NCBI RefSeq assembly: GCF_040396155.1 | Contig: NZ_JBEBOY010000009.1 | Location: 1-64,000 of the forward strand | Reading direction: 5' to 3' | DNA length: 64,000 nt | Source of the DNA: Tissierella praeacuta_A | GTDB taxonomy: Bacteria; Bacillota; Clostridia; Tissierellales; Tissierellaceae | Part shown: positions 26,560 to 34,469 of the stretch, in pieces | Layout: each line of letters opens with the position of its first letter | Numbering within the stretch: position 1 is the first letter of the stretch | Made by a program: the position numbers and the translations under genes | Notes under the pieces: model-generated | Database searches by the model: none | Told to the model about the DNA's origin: nothing | What the model saw: only the letters and a program-made list of their open reading frames with translations

Positions 26560-28305
26560 CTATTTTAAGAGCTTACTTAGATTTTCACCTTTTACTTCTT
26601 CTGGAATCCACTTAATTACTGCAAAATTTCCTTCAGATATTTCATTTACCTTATTGATCCATTGCACTTCATTACTTGCTTTTACTTTTAATATTTCATT
26701 AGTTGTATTAGTTGCATAGAAGCTTGAGTTAATTACCCACCATTTACTATAGATACCAGCTCTATTCAAGTCTTCCTGTAACCCCATAGCTTCATGAACT
26801 GGAGTAGTTTCAGCAAGTGTAACTATTATAACTTCAGTTTGATTACCATCTCTTAACTTAGGCAATAGTTTCTTAACTGATTCAGGAATATCTCCTTGTG
26901 TTCGTGCAATTTCTCTATTATAGCTTTGCGTGGACTCTAATAATAGCAAAGTATGACCTGTTGGGGCTGTATCGATGACTACTACTTCATTTTCTGAACG
27001 TTCTACTATTTCAGCAAAGGCTCTAAATACTGCAATTTCTTGAGTGCAAGGAGATCTTAAATCTTCTTCAACATAAGCAATATCATCATCAGTCATGGTT
27101 TCCCTTGCTTTACTTAGTACTTCTTCTTGATATCTTTTTAGCTCTTTCTTTTCATCTATACTACTTATAGTAATTCCGTAACTTTCATCTATAACAAAGT
27201 TTAAATGTGCTGCAGGATCAGTTGTTGTCAAATGAACCTTCTTTCCCCTCTTAGCCAATTCAACTGCAATAGTAGCAGCTATTGTAGTTTTACCAACTCC
27301 ACCTTTACCCATAGTAAAGATAATCTTTTTATTTTTTCTATATAAATCTTCTATTATAATATTAAGTGAGGGGATATTATCAACGGTTAATTTATCATTA
27401 TTGTATTTAATATTATCACTTTTGAAAAATGCTCTCAGATTTTCTAAACCAGTCATATTATAAGGTCTTAATGGAATTTTATAAATTTCAATATTCTTAA
27501 GTCCTTCTGGCAGTTCTTTTAATGCATTTTGTTGTTTGTCAAAAATAGCATTAGAAAGATAATCATCATGAGCTCTAAGGACTCCATTAATTACTAGGAG
27601 TTGATTATTTATGCCGATATCTTTTAACTCATTAGAGGCTCTATCAGCTTCCTTTAAAGCTGATACTTCAGGTCGAGATATTAATATAAGTGTAGTTTTT
27701 TCTTTGTCTGCTAGATTCTCTACTGCATTTCTATAGACTTCCTTTTTAGCTTCAAGCCCTGATAATTGCCCTAAGCATGATGCACCATGGGTACTTTCAC
27801 TAATGAAATTAGTCCATGCTGATGGGAGTTGAAGCATCCTTAGTGTATGACCTGTTGGTGCAGTATCAAATATAATATGGTCATATTCTTCAGCTGCTTT
27901 TTCATCAGTTATAAAGCCAGAAAATTCATTGAAGGCAGCTATTTCAACTGTACATGAACCAGAAAGTTGTTCTTCCATATTTTTCAGTACAACTTCTGGT
28001 AGCTTACCTCTATATGGTGATAATACAGATTCTCTATATTCAGCAGCAGCATCCTCTGGGTCAAAATTTGCTACTACTAGATTAGGGATATCTTCTATAG
28101 ATACACCTTTATTATTTAATTCCGTCTCAAATACATCTTGAAGGTTTGAAGCGGGATCAGTACTGATAAGCATAATTCTTTTACCTTCATCAGCTAAAGC
28201 AACTGCAATAGCGCAGGCAGTTGAGGTTTTTCCAACGCCACCTTTTCCAGTAAAAAATAAATATTTTGTTAAATCTATATCTTTTAAATCGAAATCTTTA
28301 AACAC
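26560..28305 (-). CDS. arsA: Arsenical pump-driving ATPase ArsA
   Basis: 581-aa cytoplasmic ATPase made of two homologous halves, each with a deviant P-loop: GKGGVGKT at ~20-27 and ~333-340, and DTAPTGHTLR/DTAPTGHTLL signatures at ~147 and again in the second half. The three metalloid-binding cysteines are kept (Cys118, Cys177, Cys420; E. coli 113, 172, 422). It receives As(III)/Sb(III) from ArsD and couples ATP hydrolysis to the membrane carrier, here Acr3. 19 bp separate it from arsD. Length and motifs are typical and nothing suggests degradation. Confidence 0.96.
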   Translation of the reverse strand: MFKDFDLKDIDLTKYLFFTGKGGVGKTSTACAIAVALADEGKRIMLISTDPASNLQDVFETELNNKGVSIEDIPNLVVANFDPEDAAAEYRESVLSPYRGKLPEVVLKNMEEQLSGSCTVEIAAFNEFSGFITDEKAAEEYDHIIFDTAPTGHTLRMLQLPSAWTNFISESTHGASCLGQLSGLEAKKEVYRNAVENLADKEKTTLILISRPEVSALKEADRASNELKDIGINNQLLVINGVLRAHDDYLSNAIFDKQQNALKELPEGLKNIEIYKIPLRPYNMTGLENLRAFFKSDNIKYNNDKLTVDNIPSLNIIIEDLYRKNKKIIFTMGKGGVGKTTIAATIAVELAKRGKKVHLTTTDPAAHLNFVIDESYGITISSIDEKKELKRYQEEVLSKARETMTDDDIAYVEEDLRSPCTQEIAVFRAFAEIVERSENEVVVIDTAPTGHTLLLLESTQSYNREIARTQGDIPESVKKLLPKLRDGNQTEVIIVTLAETTPVHEAMGLQEDLNRAGIYSKWWVINSSFYATNTTNEILKVKASNEVQWINKVNEISEGNFAVIKWIPEEVKGENLSKLLK

Positions 28306-28324
28306 TATATCCCTCCTTAACTAT

Positions 28325-28711
28325 TTAACAACATCCTTTTCCTCCACAACAATTATTGTTTTGTTTTTTAGCTTTTCTGGCTCCTATTTCAGACAGGATA
28401 TATTCCTTTGGTACCTCTAACATTTTTATAAGCTCCTCATTGGTTGGATATTCCTTTGTTTTTACTACTTCCCCATCAACTATTGTAATAGGAAGAACAT
28501 CTACACCTTCATCATTTAACATCTTGTTTACTATTTTATTATCTACAAATATTTGAGGATTGTTGGTTAAATTATGTCTTTCAACTAATATCCCCTTTTT
28601 TTCTAATCTGTTAATAATAGTTGCAACTCTTAAAAGTTCCTTATCAACAGATGGGCCACATACTCCTGTTGTACAGCACATAGCTGGGTCAAAGATTACC
28701 ATTTTTTTCAT
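28325..28711 (-). CDS. arsD: Arsenite metallochaperone/repressor ArsD
   Basis: 128-aa thioredoxin-fold protein that binds As(III) and hands it to ArsA, with weak repressor activity. The canonical start is MKKMVIFDPAMCCTTGVCG with Cys12, Cys13 and Cys18 forming the As site. A second cysteine cluster closes the protein (NNCCGGKGCC), like the extra vicinal pairs in plasmid ArsD. I place the start at ATG 28711 (GGGAGTG upstream) rather than at a longer frame from 28747 that would overlap arsR. It lies between arsR and arsA. Confidence 0.95.
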   Translation of the reverse strand: MKKMVIFDPAMCCTTGVCGPSVDKELLRVATIINRLEKKGILVERHNLTNNPQIFVDNKIVNKMLNDEGVDVLPITIVDGEVVKTKEYPTNEELIKMLEVPKEYILSEIGARKAKKQNNNCCGGKGCC

Positions 28712-28731
28712 ATTTAATTCACTCCCATTAT

Positions 28732-29055
28732 TTATTTGCAATTGCATTTACCTATATCTTTACAAATACAATCTTCTGTATCCGTTATAAGATTCATTAG
28801 AAATAAAATAATTTTGTTACATTCAATTAAATTTAAAGAATAATGACTCCATAAACCGTCTTTTCTAATATTTACTAAATTAGATTCCATTAGAACCTTC
28901 ATATGATGTGAAAGTGTAGGCTGAGAAAAATCGAAATGTTCTAGTATGTCACAAGCACACATTTCACCACAAGATAATATATCAAGTATTTGAAGTCTTT
29001 TTGGATCAGATAAAGCTTTAATAATTTTTGAGTTTCCTTCATAATCAATTTTCAT
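28732..29055 (-). CDS. arsR: ArsR-family repressor (ars operon)
   Basis: 107-aa winged-helix repressor of the SmtB/ArsR family. The metalloid site is on the recognition-domain helix, in GEMCACDILEHF (~32-43; C-x-C type), followed by the DNA-reading helix QPTLSHHMKVL. An extra Cys-rich tail (EDCICKDIGKCNCK) could add metal ligands. It is first gene of the minus-strand operon, with a consensus promoter and a 9-bp inverted repeat (29066-29089) immediately upstream, so autorepression relieved by As(III)/Sb(III) is expected. Confidence 0.94.
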   Translation of the reverse strand: MKIDYEGNSKIIKALSDPKRLQILDILSCGEMCACDILEHFDFSQPTLSHHMKVLMESNLVNIRKDGLWSHYSLNLIECNKIILFLMNLITDTEDCICKDIGKCNCK

Positions 29056-29065
29056 TTAATCACTC

Positions 29066-29089
29066 CTATATAGATATATGTCTATATAG
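29066..29089. promoter_or_regulatory. ArsR operator (inverted repeat)
   Basis: CTATATAGA (29066-29074) and TCTATATAG (29081-29089) form a perfect 9-bp inverted repeat with a 6-nt spacer. It spans the likely transcription start between the -10 box and the arsR start codon. The ATAGA/TCTAT half-site recurs in the other ars operators here. Confidence 0.75.
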
Positions 29090-29091
29090 CT

Positions 29092-29120
29092 ATTATATTC
29101 ATAAGTAATAACGTTGTCAA
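29092..29120 (-). promoter_or_regulatory. Promoter of arsR-arsD-arsA-acr3
   Basis: On the minus strand: TTGACA (complement of 29115-29120), 17 nt, TATAAT (complement of 29092-29097). The operator lies directly downstream. Confidence 0.88.
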
Positions 29121-29222
29121 TATAAGGTTTCAATATAATCATAATAATTTTTAATAGATAATAATCTATATGATAAAACAATCTATAAATATAAATAAAA
29201 TCATTTTTAGTTTATAGATTTA

Positions 29223-29294
29223 TTGACAAATAAAATAATCTGAAGTAATATAACATTATAGACATATACCCATATAGGCATATAAGTATATAAT
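29223..29294 (+). promoter_or_regulatory. Promoter and octamer-repeat operator of the cobW-like operon
   Basis: TTGACA (29223-29228), 17 nt, TAATAT (29246-29251). Four tandem octamers then follow without gaps: CATATACC, CATATAGG, CATATAAG, TATATAAT (29263-29294). They resemble the ATATAGA-type ars operators and lie just ahead of the ribosome site. Confidence 0.6.
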
Positions 29295-29316
29295 AATCTT
29301 TAAGGAGGCATATATT

Positions 29317-30249
29317 ATGGAAAATAAAACAAAGTTATATTTACTTACAGGGTTTTTAGGGGCAGGGAAAACTACTTTCTTAACTAATGTTCTTAATGAT
29401 TTAGAAGGTAAGAAAGTGGCAGTTATAATGAATGAGTTTGGTAAGGTAGGAATAGATGGAACCATAATTCAAAAAGAAGGTATGGAGCTTGTAGAAATAA
29501 ATAGAGGTTCAATATTCTGCTCTTGTTTACAGCTTTCTTTTGTATCGGCATTAGTGGAAATGGCAGATAGAAATATGGAATATGTTATTGTTGAAAGTTC
29601 AGGTCTCGCTGACCCATCTAATATAGGAGAATTCTTAGAAGCTGTGAAGGTTGCAAAAGGGGATGTATATGATTATAGTGGAGCTATTTGTATAGTAGAT
29701 GGTTTGAATTTCTTGGAGCAAGTAAAGGATATAGAGACTGTAGAAAGGCAGCTTAAATTTGCTCATCTAGTGATTTTATCTAAGATAGACTTAATAGATG
29801 ATAATAAGCTTAATGAAGTTAAAGCAAAGATCAGAGAGATAAATGAAAGAGTAGATATTGTAGAATCTATAAATGGAAAGATAAACTATAATTTTTTAGA
29901 AAAGGATCTGTTAGAAGAAGATTGGCTTGGTGTAGAAGACACTACTAACACTCCTGAGAACAAGCCAAAGACTTTAACTTTGACCTATGAAGGAGAAGTA
30001 ACAAAAGAAAAACTTACTCAGTTTTTAGATATTATAAAGAAAGATAGTTATAGAATAAAGGGATTCTTTAAATTAGAAGATGGATGGAATCAAGTAGATG
30101 TAGTAAATAAAACTATAGACTATAAGTCAACAGATAAGGGTGAAAATATATCTGAATTAGTAATCATATCTAAAATAGGACCACAGATAATTAGACCAAT
30201 ATTTAATACTTGGGAAGAAGTAGTAGGGGAAGAAATGAAATTAAGATAA
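29317..30249 (+). CDS. CobW/COG0523-family G3E GTPase
   Basis: 310-aa cytoplasmic P-loop GTPase of the metal-chaperone family that inserts or traffics Zn, Co or other metals. Walker A GFLGAGKTT (12-20), the metal-binding loop near FCSCL (Cys68, Cys70; many relatives have CxCC), Walker B-like VESSGLADP (~92-100) and SKIDL for guanine recognition. The C-terminal CobW_C domain is short (TLTLTYEGEVTKEKLTQFL...). AAGGAGG precedes ATG. It heads an operon with an ArsR-type regulator and a small CxxC thioredoxin-like protein and is divergent from the ars operon, so arsenic- or thiol-linked metal handling is suggested but unproven. Confidence 0.88.
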   Translation: MENKTKLYLLTGFLGAGKTTFLTNVLNDLEGKKVAVIMNEFGKVGIDGTIIQKEGMELVEINRGSIFCSCLQLSFVSALVEMADRNMEYVIVESSGLADPSNIGEFLEAVKVAKGDVYDYSGAICIVDGLNFLEQVKDIETVERQLKFAHLVILSKIDLIDDNKLNEVKAKIREINERVDIVESINGKINYNFLEKDLLEEDWLGVEDTTNTPENKPKTLTLTYEGEVTKEKLTQFLDIIKKDSYRIKGFFKLEDGWNQVDVVNKTIDYKSTDKGENISELVIISKIGPQIIRPIFNTWEEVVGEEMKLR

Positions 30250-30265
30250 GAAAAGGAATGATTTA

Positions 30266-30619
30266 ATGGACCAGTTATTGAATTATTTTAAATTGCTTTC
30301 TGATGAAACAAGGCTTAGAATAATGGTACTTTTATTTCATAATGAGTTTTGTGTATGCCAGATTTGCGGCATTACTGGTATATCTCAACCTAATGTATCA
30401 AAACATCTTACTAGGCTTAGAGATATGGGATTAGTAAAAGATGAAAGAAAGGAACAGTATACTTTCTATTCTTTAAATATAGAAGATAGATTGTTTGAAG
30501 ATATACTTAGGATAATAATTGATAATGTGGAGAATTATCCAATTTTAAAATCTGATATTGAAAAAAGTAAAGCAGCAGCAAAATACATTGAACTAGCAAA
30601 TATGAACAGACAAAAATAA
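30266..30619 (+). CDS. ArsR-family regulator, CVC type
   Basis: 117-aa winged-helix protein. Core: LLSDETRLRIMVLLFHNEFCVCQICGITGISQPNVSKHLTRLRD (several parts) with the C-V-C pair plus a third Cys in NEFCVCQIC (~28-36), a typical As(III) site. It is the second gene of the cobW-like operon, 16 bp after it, and may bind the tandem octamer repeat upstream of that operon. It is clearly different from the other two ArsR proteins in the C-terminal half (ENYPILKSDIEKSKAAAKYIELA). Confidence 0.92.
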   Translation: MDQLLNYFKLLSDETRLRIMVLLFHNEFCVCQICGITGISQPNVSKHLTRLRDMGLVKDERKEQYTFYSLNIEDRLFEDILRIIIDNVENYPILKSDIEKSKAAAKYIELANMNRQK

Positions 30620-30649
30620 AATTGAGGTATAGATAAAGGAGAATATGAA

Positions 30650-30883
30650 ATGATAATAAAAATCTTAGGATCTGGTTGTTCCAAATGTGATGAAATAGAA
30701 AAAAACTTGAATATAGCTATTAAAGAATTAGATATAAATGCTCAAATAGAAAAAGTAGAAGAATTAATAGAGATTGTTAAATATGGTGTTATGACTACAC
30801 CCACTTTAATAATAGATGGACAAATTAAAGTGATGGGTAAAGTTCCATCAGTAAAGGAAATAAAAAAAATATTAACAAAGTAA
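30650..30883 (+). CDS. Small thioredoxin-fold redox protein
   Basis: 77-aa thioredoxin-like protein of the 'redox-active disulfide protein 2' type. The CxxC active site is GSGCSKCDEIE (Cys10, Cys13) and the cis-Pro loop is MTTPTLIID (~52-60). Such proteins often accompany ArsR regulators and permeases of the ArsP type in anaerobes, where they may reduce arsenate or mobilise metalloid-bound thiols. AAAGGAG precedes the ATG. It is the last gene of the cobW-like operon and is followed by a strong terminator. Confidence 0.9.
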   Translation: MIIKILGSGCSKCDEIEKNLNIAIKELDINAQIEKVEELIEIVKYGVMTTPTLIIDGQIKVMGKVPSVKEIKKILTK

Positions 30884-30976
30884 AAGAAATAATTGAGCTA
30901 TATTTAAAGAATTATTATTTTCAATAGACGATTATATAGGTTATTATTATCACAGATATGAATATGAATAAAGATT

Positions 30977-31013
30977 AAAAGCTGACTTTTATATTGTATA
31001 GAAGTCAGCTTTT
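30977..31013. terminator. Intrinsic terminator
   Basis: 12-bp stem AAAAGCTGACTT/AAGTCAGCTTTT (30977-30988 with 31002-31013), shared by the convergent thioredoxin-like and arsP-like genes. Confidence 0.88.
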
Positions 31014-31065
31014 AGTTTAGACTTTTTTAACTAAGAATCTATCATTCAATAGTAAGAATATTTTA

Positions 31066-32070
31066 TTATATAAATAAATATCCGAATATATTAAAAGCAT
31101 ATCCTATTAAAAGTATTCCCAAAGTAACTAAACCAATAAATATACCTAAAAGTTTTTTCTTAACGACCTTAGAAAGCATGATTATTGAAGGGAGCGAAAG
31201 AGCTGTTACGCCCATCATAAAAGATAGAGCGGTTCCTAATCCCACTCCTTTTAATACTAATGCTTCTGCAATAGGCAATGTACCGAATATATCTGCATAC
31301 ATAGGTATACCTACAAAAGTTGCTATTATTACGGAATACCATTTATCTTTACCAAGTATTGTTGATATAAAGGTCTCAGGAATATAGTTGTGAATAGCAG
31401 CTCCAACTCCAACACCTATTAAAATATATAACCATACCTTTTTTATAATATCTAATACTTGTTCTTTAGCAAAATTTACTCTATCTTTAATGCTTAATTC
31501 TTGTTCTGCAATATCTAAAACTGGATTGTTAAATACAAATGATTCTACATACTTTTCTAGCTTTAATTTACTTATAATAGTTCCACTAACTACAGCAAGG
31601 ATTACTCCGACTACAACATATGCTATGGCTATTTTCCAATTAAATATACTAGCCAGTAAAATAATGGATGCTAAATCCACTAGTGGCGACGATATTAAAA
31701 ATGAAAATGTTGTTCCAATAGGAAGCCCTGCACTAGTAAAACCAATAAATAATGGAATAGAAGAGCATGAGCAAAATGGTGTAACTGTACCAAGTAATGC
31801 GGCTAAGATACTTCCCGTGATTCCCTTATATCTACCTAGTATCTTTCTAGTCCTTTCTGGTGGGAAGAAAGATTGAATATAAGAGATTGTGAATATTAAT
31901 ACTGAAAGCAATATAAATATTTTAATTACATCATAGATAAAAAAATGAATACTCCCGCCTAGTCTACTTTCAATACTTAGATTAAAGACATTCTCTACAA
32001 GAAGTCTAATTAAATTAAAAAGCCATTCCATTTTAAGTAACTGTGCATTTAACCATTTTAAAATAACCAT
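31066..32070 (-). CDS. ArsP-type permease (DUF318/YraQ family)
   Basis: 334-aa membrane protein with about eight to ten helices. The first permease half carries TPFCSCSSIPLFIGFTSAGLPIGTT, the cysteine motif of the ArsP family that exports trivalent organoarsenicals such as methylarsenite. The second half has a parallel GIPMYADIFGTLPIAEALVLKGVGLGTALSF block. The partner arsR ends 6 bp upstream; ATG 32070 is preferred since GAGGAG lies 8 nt before it. Genes of this family also occur with Cu/Zn or thioredoxin partners, so the substrate is inferred from ArsR context. Confidence 0.86.
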   Translation of the reverse strand: MVILKWLNAQLLKMEWLFNLIRLLVENVFNLSIESRLGGSIHFFIYDVIKIFILLSVLIFTISYIQSFFPPERTRKILGRYKGITGSILAALLGTVTPFCSCSSIPLFIGFTSAGLPIGTTFSFLISSPLVDLASIILLASIFNWKIAIAYVVVGVILAVVSGTIISKLKLEKYVESFVFNNPVLDIAEQELSIKDRVNFAKEQVLDIIKKVWLYILIGVGVGAAIHNYIPETFISTILGKDKWYSVIIATFVGIPMYADIFGTLPIAEALVLKGVGLGTALSFMMGVTALSLPSIIMLSKVVKKKLLGIFIGLVTLGILLIGYAFNIFGYLFI

Positions 32071-32075
32071 ATATA

Positions 32076-32396
32076 TCAACTCCTCTCAATATTATTTAAC
32101 TTGTTGTCAGATTTTTTCATATGCTCATCTATATCACTAAATAAGTCTTTTAACAATTTCAGTGCATCTTTATTAATAGAGTATTTCATCCATATACCAT
32201 CCTTTCTTCCATTAACAAGTCCCGATTCGCATAACGTTTTCATATGATAAGAAAGGGTAGGCTGTGTAATATTAAATTCTTCTAATAAATTGCAAGCACA
32301 TAACTCTCCTTGAGATAGCATATGAAAAATTTTAATCCTAGTTTCATCTCCTAATGCTTTTAAAAGCAATGCATAATCTGAGTAAGATACATTCAT
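32076..32396 (-). CDS. ArsR-family repressor paired with arsP-like gene
   Basis: 106-aa winged-helix repressor. GELCACNLLEEF (~32-43) is the metalloid-binding C-x-C helix and QPTLSYHMKTL the recognition helix; it is very similar to the repressor at 28732-29055. A single promoter overlaps a 38-bp palindrome (32415-32452) just upstream. Together with the permease it forms a two-gene unit, expected to derepress with trivalent arsenicals. Confidence 0.93.
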   Translation of the reverse strand: MNVSYSDYALLLKALGDETRIKIFHMLSQGELCACNLLEEFNITQPTLSYHMKTLCESGLVNGRKDGIWMKYSINKDALKLLKDLFSDIDEHMKKSDNKLNNIERS

Positions 32397-32414
32397 ATCT
32401 TCACATCCTTTCTT

Positions 32415-32452
32415 TATAATAACATATAGATATTTATCTATATGTTATTATA
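32415..32452. promoter_or_regulatory. Long ArsR operator palindrome
   Basis: 18-bp perfect arms (32415-32432 and 32435-32452) separated by TT, containing ATATAGATA/TATCTATAT. It covers the -10 box of the minus-strand arsR promoter and could also influence the divergent rhodanese operon. Confidence 0.8.
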
Positions 32453-32476
32453 TTACTATATATAGATAAATGTCAA
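32447..32476 (-). promoter_or_regulatory. Promoter of the arsR-arsP-like unit
   Basis: On the minus strand: TTGACA (complement of 32471-32476), 18 nt, TATAAT (complement of 32447-32452). The -10 is embedded in the operator palindrome. Confidence 0.78.
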
Positions 32477-32645
32477 TGTGTTGAGAGAATTATTTAAGAA
32501 TGCTGGTTTAATGGCTATAAAATATATAGATAATATTTATATATAAATAGGAGATATAGACAAACTTAATTTTATTTAAATTATTGCGTATGTTAAAATT
32601 TAAGCGATGATTAAAAATAGATATAATATAGAAGGAGTGATTTAG

Positions 32646-33635
32646 TTGAAAAGATTAAAGTTTATACTGACAATTATTTTAGCTTTAACATTAATAGTTA
32701 GTGGATGCTCAAATAAAAAAGATATAAAGGATGAAGGAAATCAGCAACAAACTCCAGTTGAAGAACAAGAAGAACCAGTAAATGAAGAAACGGAAGAAGC
32801 TGTTGAATTTGTAGATAATAGTTATGTAGTAAATGCTGATTGGTTAAAAGAAAATATGGGAAAAGAAAATTTCCTAATATTAGATGCTAGGGGAGCAGAC
32901 ACGCATAAAAAAGGACATATACCAGGAGCCATAGCTGTTATGTGGCAGGAGTTTGCAAATATGGAAGGTACACCTGGTAAAGACTCTAACTGGGGAACAG
33001 TTCTTGAGCCAAAGGATTTATCTGAAAAACTATCTAAATATGGAATAACTAAAGACAAAGAAATAGTAGTATATACAACTTCACCAGATGGATGGGGAGA
33101 AGATGGAAGGATATTATGGATGCTAAGAATGGCAGGATTTAATAATACGAAGATCTTAGATGGAGGATTTGATTTCTGGAAATCAAAGGGCTATGAAGTA
33201 TCTAAGGATGATGTGGTACCAACTCCTGCAACTGTTACAATAGAATCACTAGATAATAAAACAAATATAGATACTGAAGAATTAGCAAGTAATTTAGATA
33301 AATTTGTAATAATTGACGTTAGAGGGAAAGATGAATATAATGGAGCTACTAACTTTGGTGAACCTAAAGGGGGACATTTACCAGGAGCTATTAATATACC
33401 TTTTAATGAATTTTTAAACAAAGATGGAACTTTGAAAACAGCAAAGGAAATAAAAGATATACTTGATGCTAATGGAATTAATAAAGATGATGAAATAGTA
33501 ACATATTGTACTGCAGGTATTCGTTCTGCTCATATGCAAATAGTGTTAACTATGATGGGTTATGATAGAGCAAGGAACTATGATGCTAGTTTTTATAGTT
33601 GGTCAGGAAGTTCTGATTTAGAAGTAGTGAAATAA
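32646..33635 (+). CDS. Two-domain rhodanese lipoprotein (YnjE-like)
   Basis: 329-aa sulfurtransferase exported by a lipoprotein signal (lipobox LIVSGC, ~residues 17-22). Two rhodanese domains follow a Glu/Gln-rich linker. The first (~60-185) has lost the catalytic loop Cys (VVYTTSPDGWGEDGR). The second has the active-site loop YCTAGIRS with Cys288. This inactive-plus-active layout is normal for thiosulfate sulfurtransferases. TTG start after GAAGGAGTGA. It opens the long operon of TVP38, Fe-S and YnjB-type ABC genes; in E. coli a rhodanese (YnjE) accompanies the same set. It probably carries persulfide sulfur, or conceivably selenium, outside the membrane. Confidence 0.9.
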   Translation: MKRLKFILTIILALTLIVSGCSNKKDIKDEGNQQQTPVEEQEEPVNEETEEAVEFVDNSYVVNADWLKENMGKENFLILDARGADTHKKGHIPGAIAVMWQEFANMEGTPGKDSNWGTVLEPKDLSEKLSKYGITKDKEIVVYTTSPDGWGEDGRILWMLRMAGFNNTKILDGGFDFWKSKGYEVSKDDVVPTPATVTIESLDNKTNIDTEELASNLDKFVIIDVRGKDEYNGATNFGEPKGGHLPGAINIPFNEFLNKDGTLKTAKEIKDILDANGINKDDEIVTYCTAGIRSAHMQIVLTMMGYDRARNYDASFYSWSGSSDLEVVK

Positions 33636-33706
33636 AAAATAAAGTCTATGGATTATAAATAATTTCTGGAGAATAAATATATCTTTTTAGGAAGGTCGTT
33701 GATATT

Positions 33707-34399
33707 TTGAAGAATATGAAAAAGTCCACATGGCTGAAATTAAGTGTGGTATTGGGATTAATAGGGATATATTTTTTTGTTGCTCCAGTTAGGAATACTA
33801 TAAAGAAGGTTATATTCATATTTAGCATGTTAGATGTAAATACAATAAAGGGATATATACTTTCCTTTGGAATATGGGCACCGATTATATCATTTTTACT
33901 TATGGTATTTCAATCAGTAGCTGCACCATTACCAGCTTTTTTAATTACCTTTGCCAACGCAGGATTATTTGGATGGGTTAAGGGAGCGATTCTTTCTTGG
34001 ATATCCTCCATGGCAGGTGCTATATTATGTTTTTATATAGCTAGAATATATGGAAGAAATACAGTTGAAAAATTAACATCTAAATTTGCTTTAGAAGAAA
34101 TAGACAGTTTTTTTGATAAATATGGTAATTATGCAATATTAATAGCTAGGCTTTTACCATTTATATCTTTTGATATAGTCAGCTATGCTGCAGGACTGAC
34201 TTCAATGAGTTTATGGTCATTTTTTTGGGCAACAGGAATTGGGCAGCTTCCTGCAACGGTTATTTATTCCTATGCAGGTGAGAAATTAACAGGTGGTGTA
34301 AGGACATTTGTTACTGGTCTATTCATATTATTTGCAGCTGGTGCATTAGGATTTCTAATCAAGAGAATATGGGATGAGAAAAATAAAAGAGACAATTAA
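33707..34399 (+). CDS. TVP38/TMEM64 membrane protein (YdjX/YdjZ-like)
   Basis: 230-aa VTT-domain protein, strongly similar in pattern to the copy at 24624: SVAAPLPAFLITFANAGLFGWVKGAILS (two parts) and ARLLPFISFDIVSYAAGLTSM. The start is taken at TTG 33707 because AGGAAGG lies 11 nt upstream; the next ATG (33716) would be too far. It is the second gene of the long operon, 71 bp after the rhodanese. Role likely in membrane lipid handling or transport of the compound processed here; experimental function is unknown for this branch. Confidence 0.88.
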   Translation: MKNMKKSTWLKLSVVLGLIGIYFFVAPVRNTIKKVIFIFSMLDVNTIKGYILSFGIWAPIISFLLMVFQSVAAPLPAFLITFANAGLFGWVKGAILSWISSMAGAILCFYIARIYGRNTVEKLTSKFALEEIDSFFDKYGNYAILIARLLPFISFDIVSYAAGLTSMSLWSFFWATGIGQLPATVIYSYAGEKLTGGVRTFVTGLFILFAAGALGFLIKRIWDEKNKRDN

Positions 34400-34469
34400 T
34401 TAGAAAGAATGAGAGGGTTGATTCCTATGGAACAAGCCTTTCATTCTTAAATAAAAAAGGGTGTAATAA

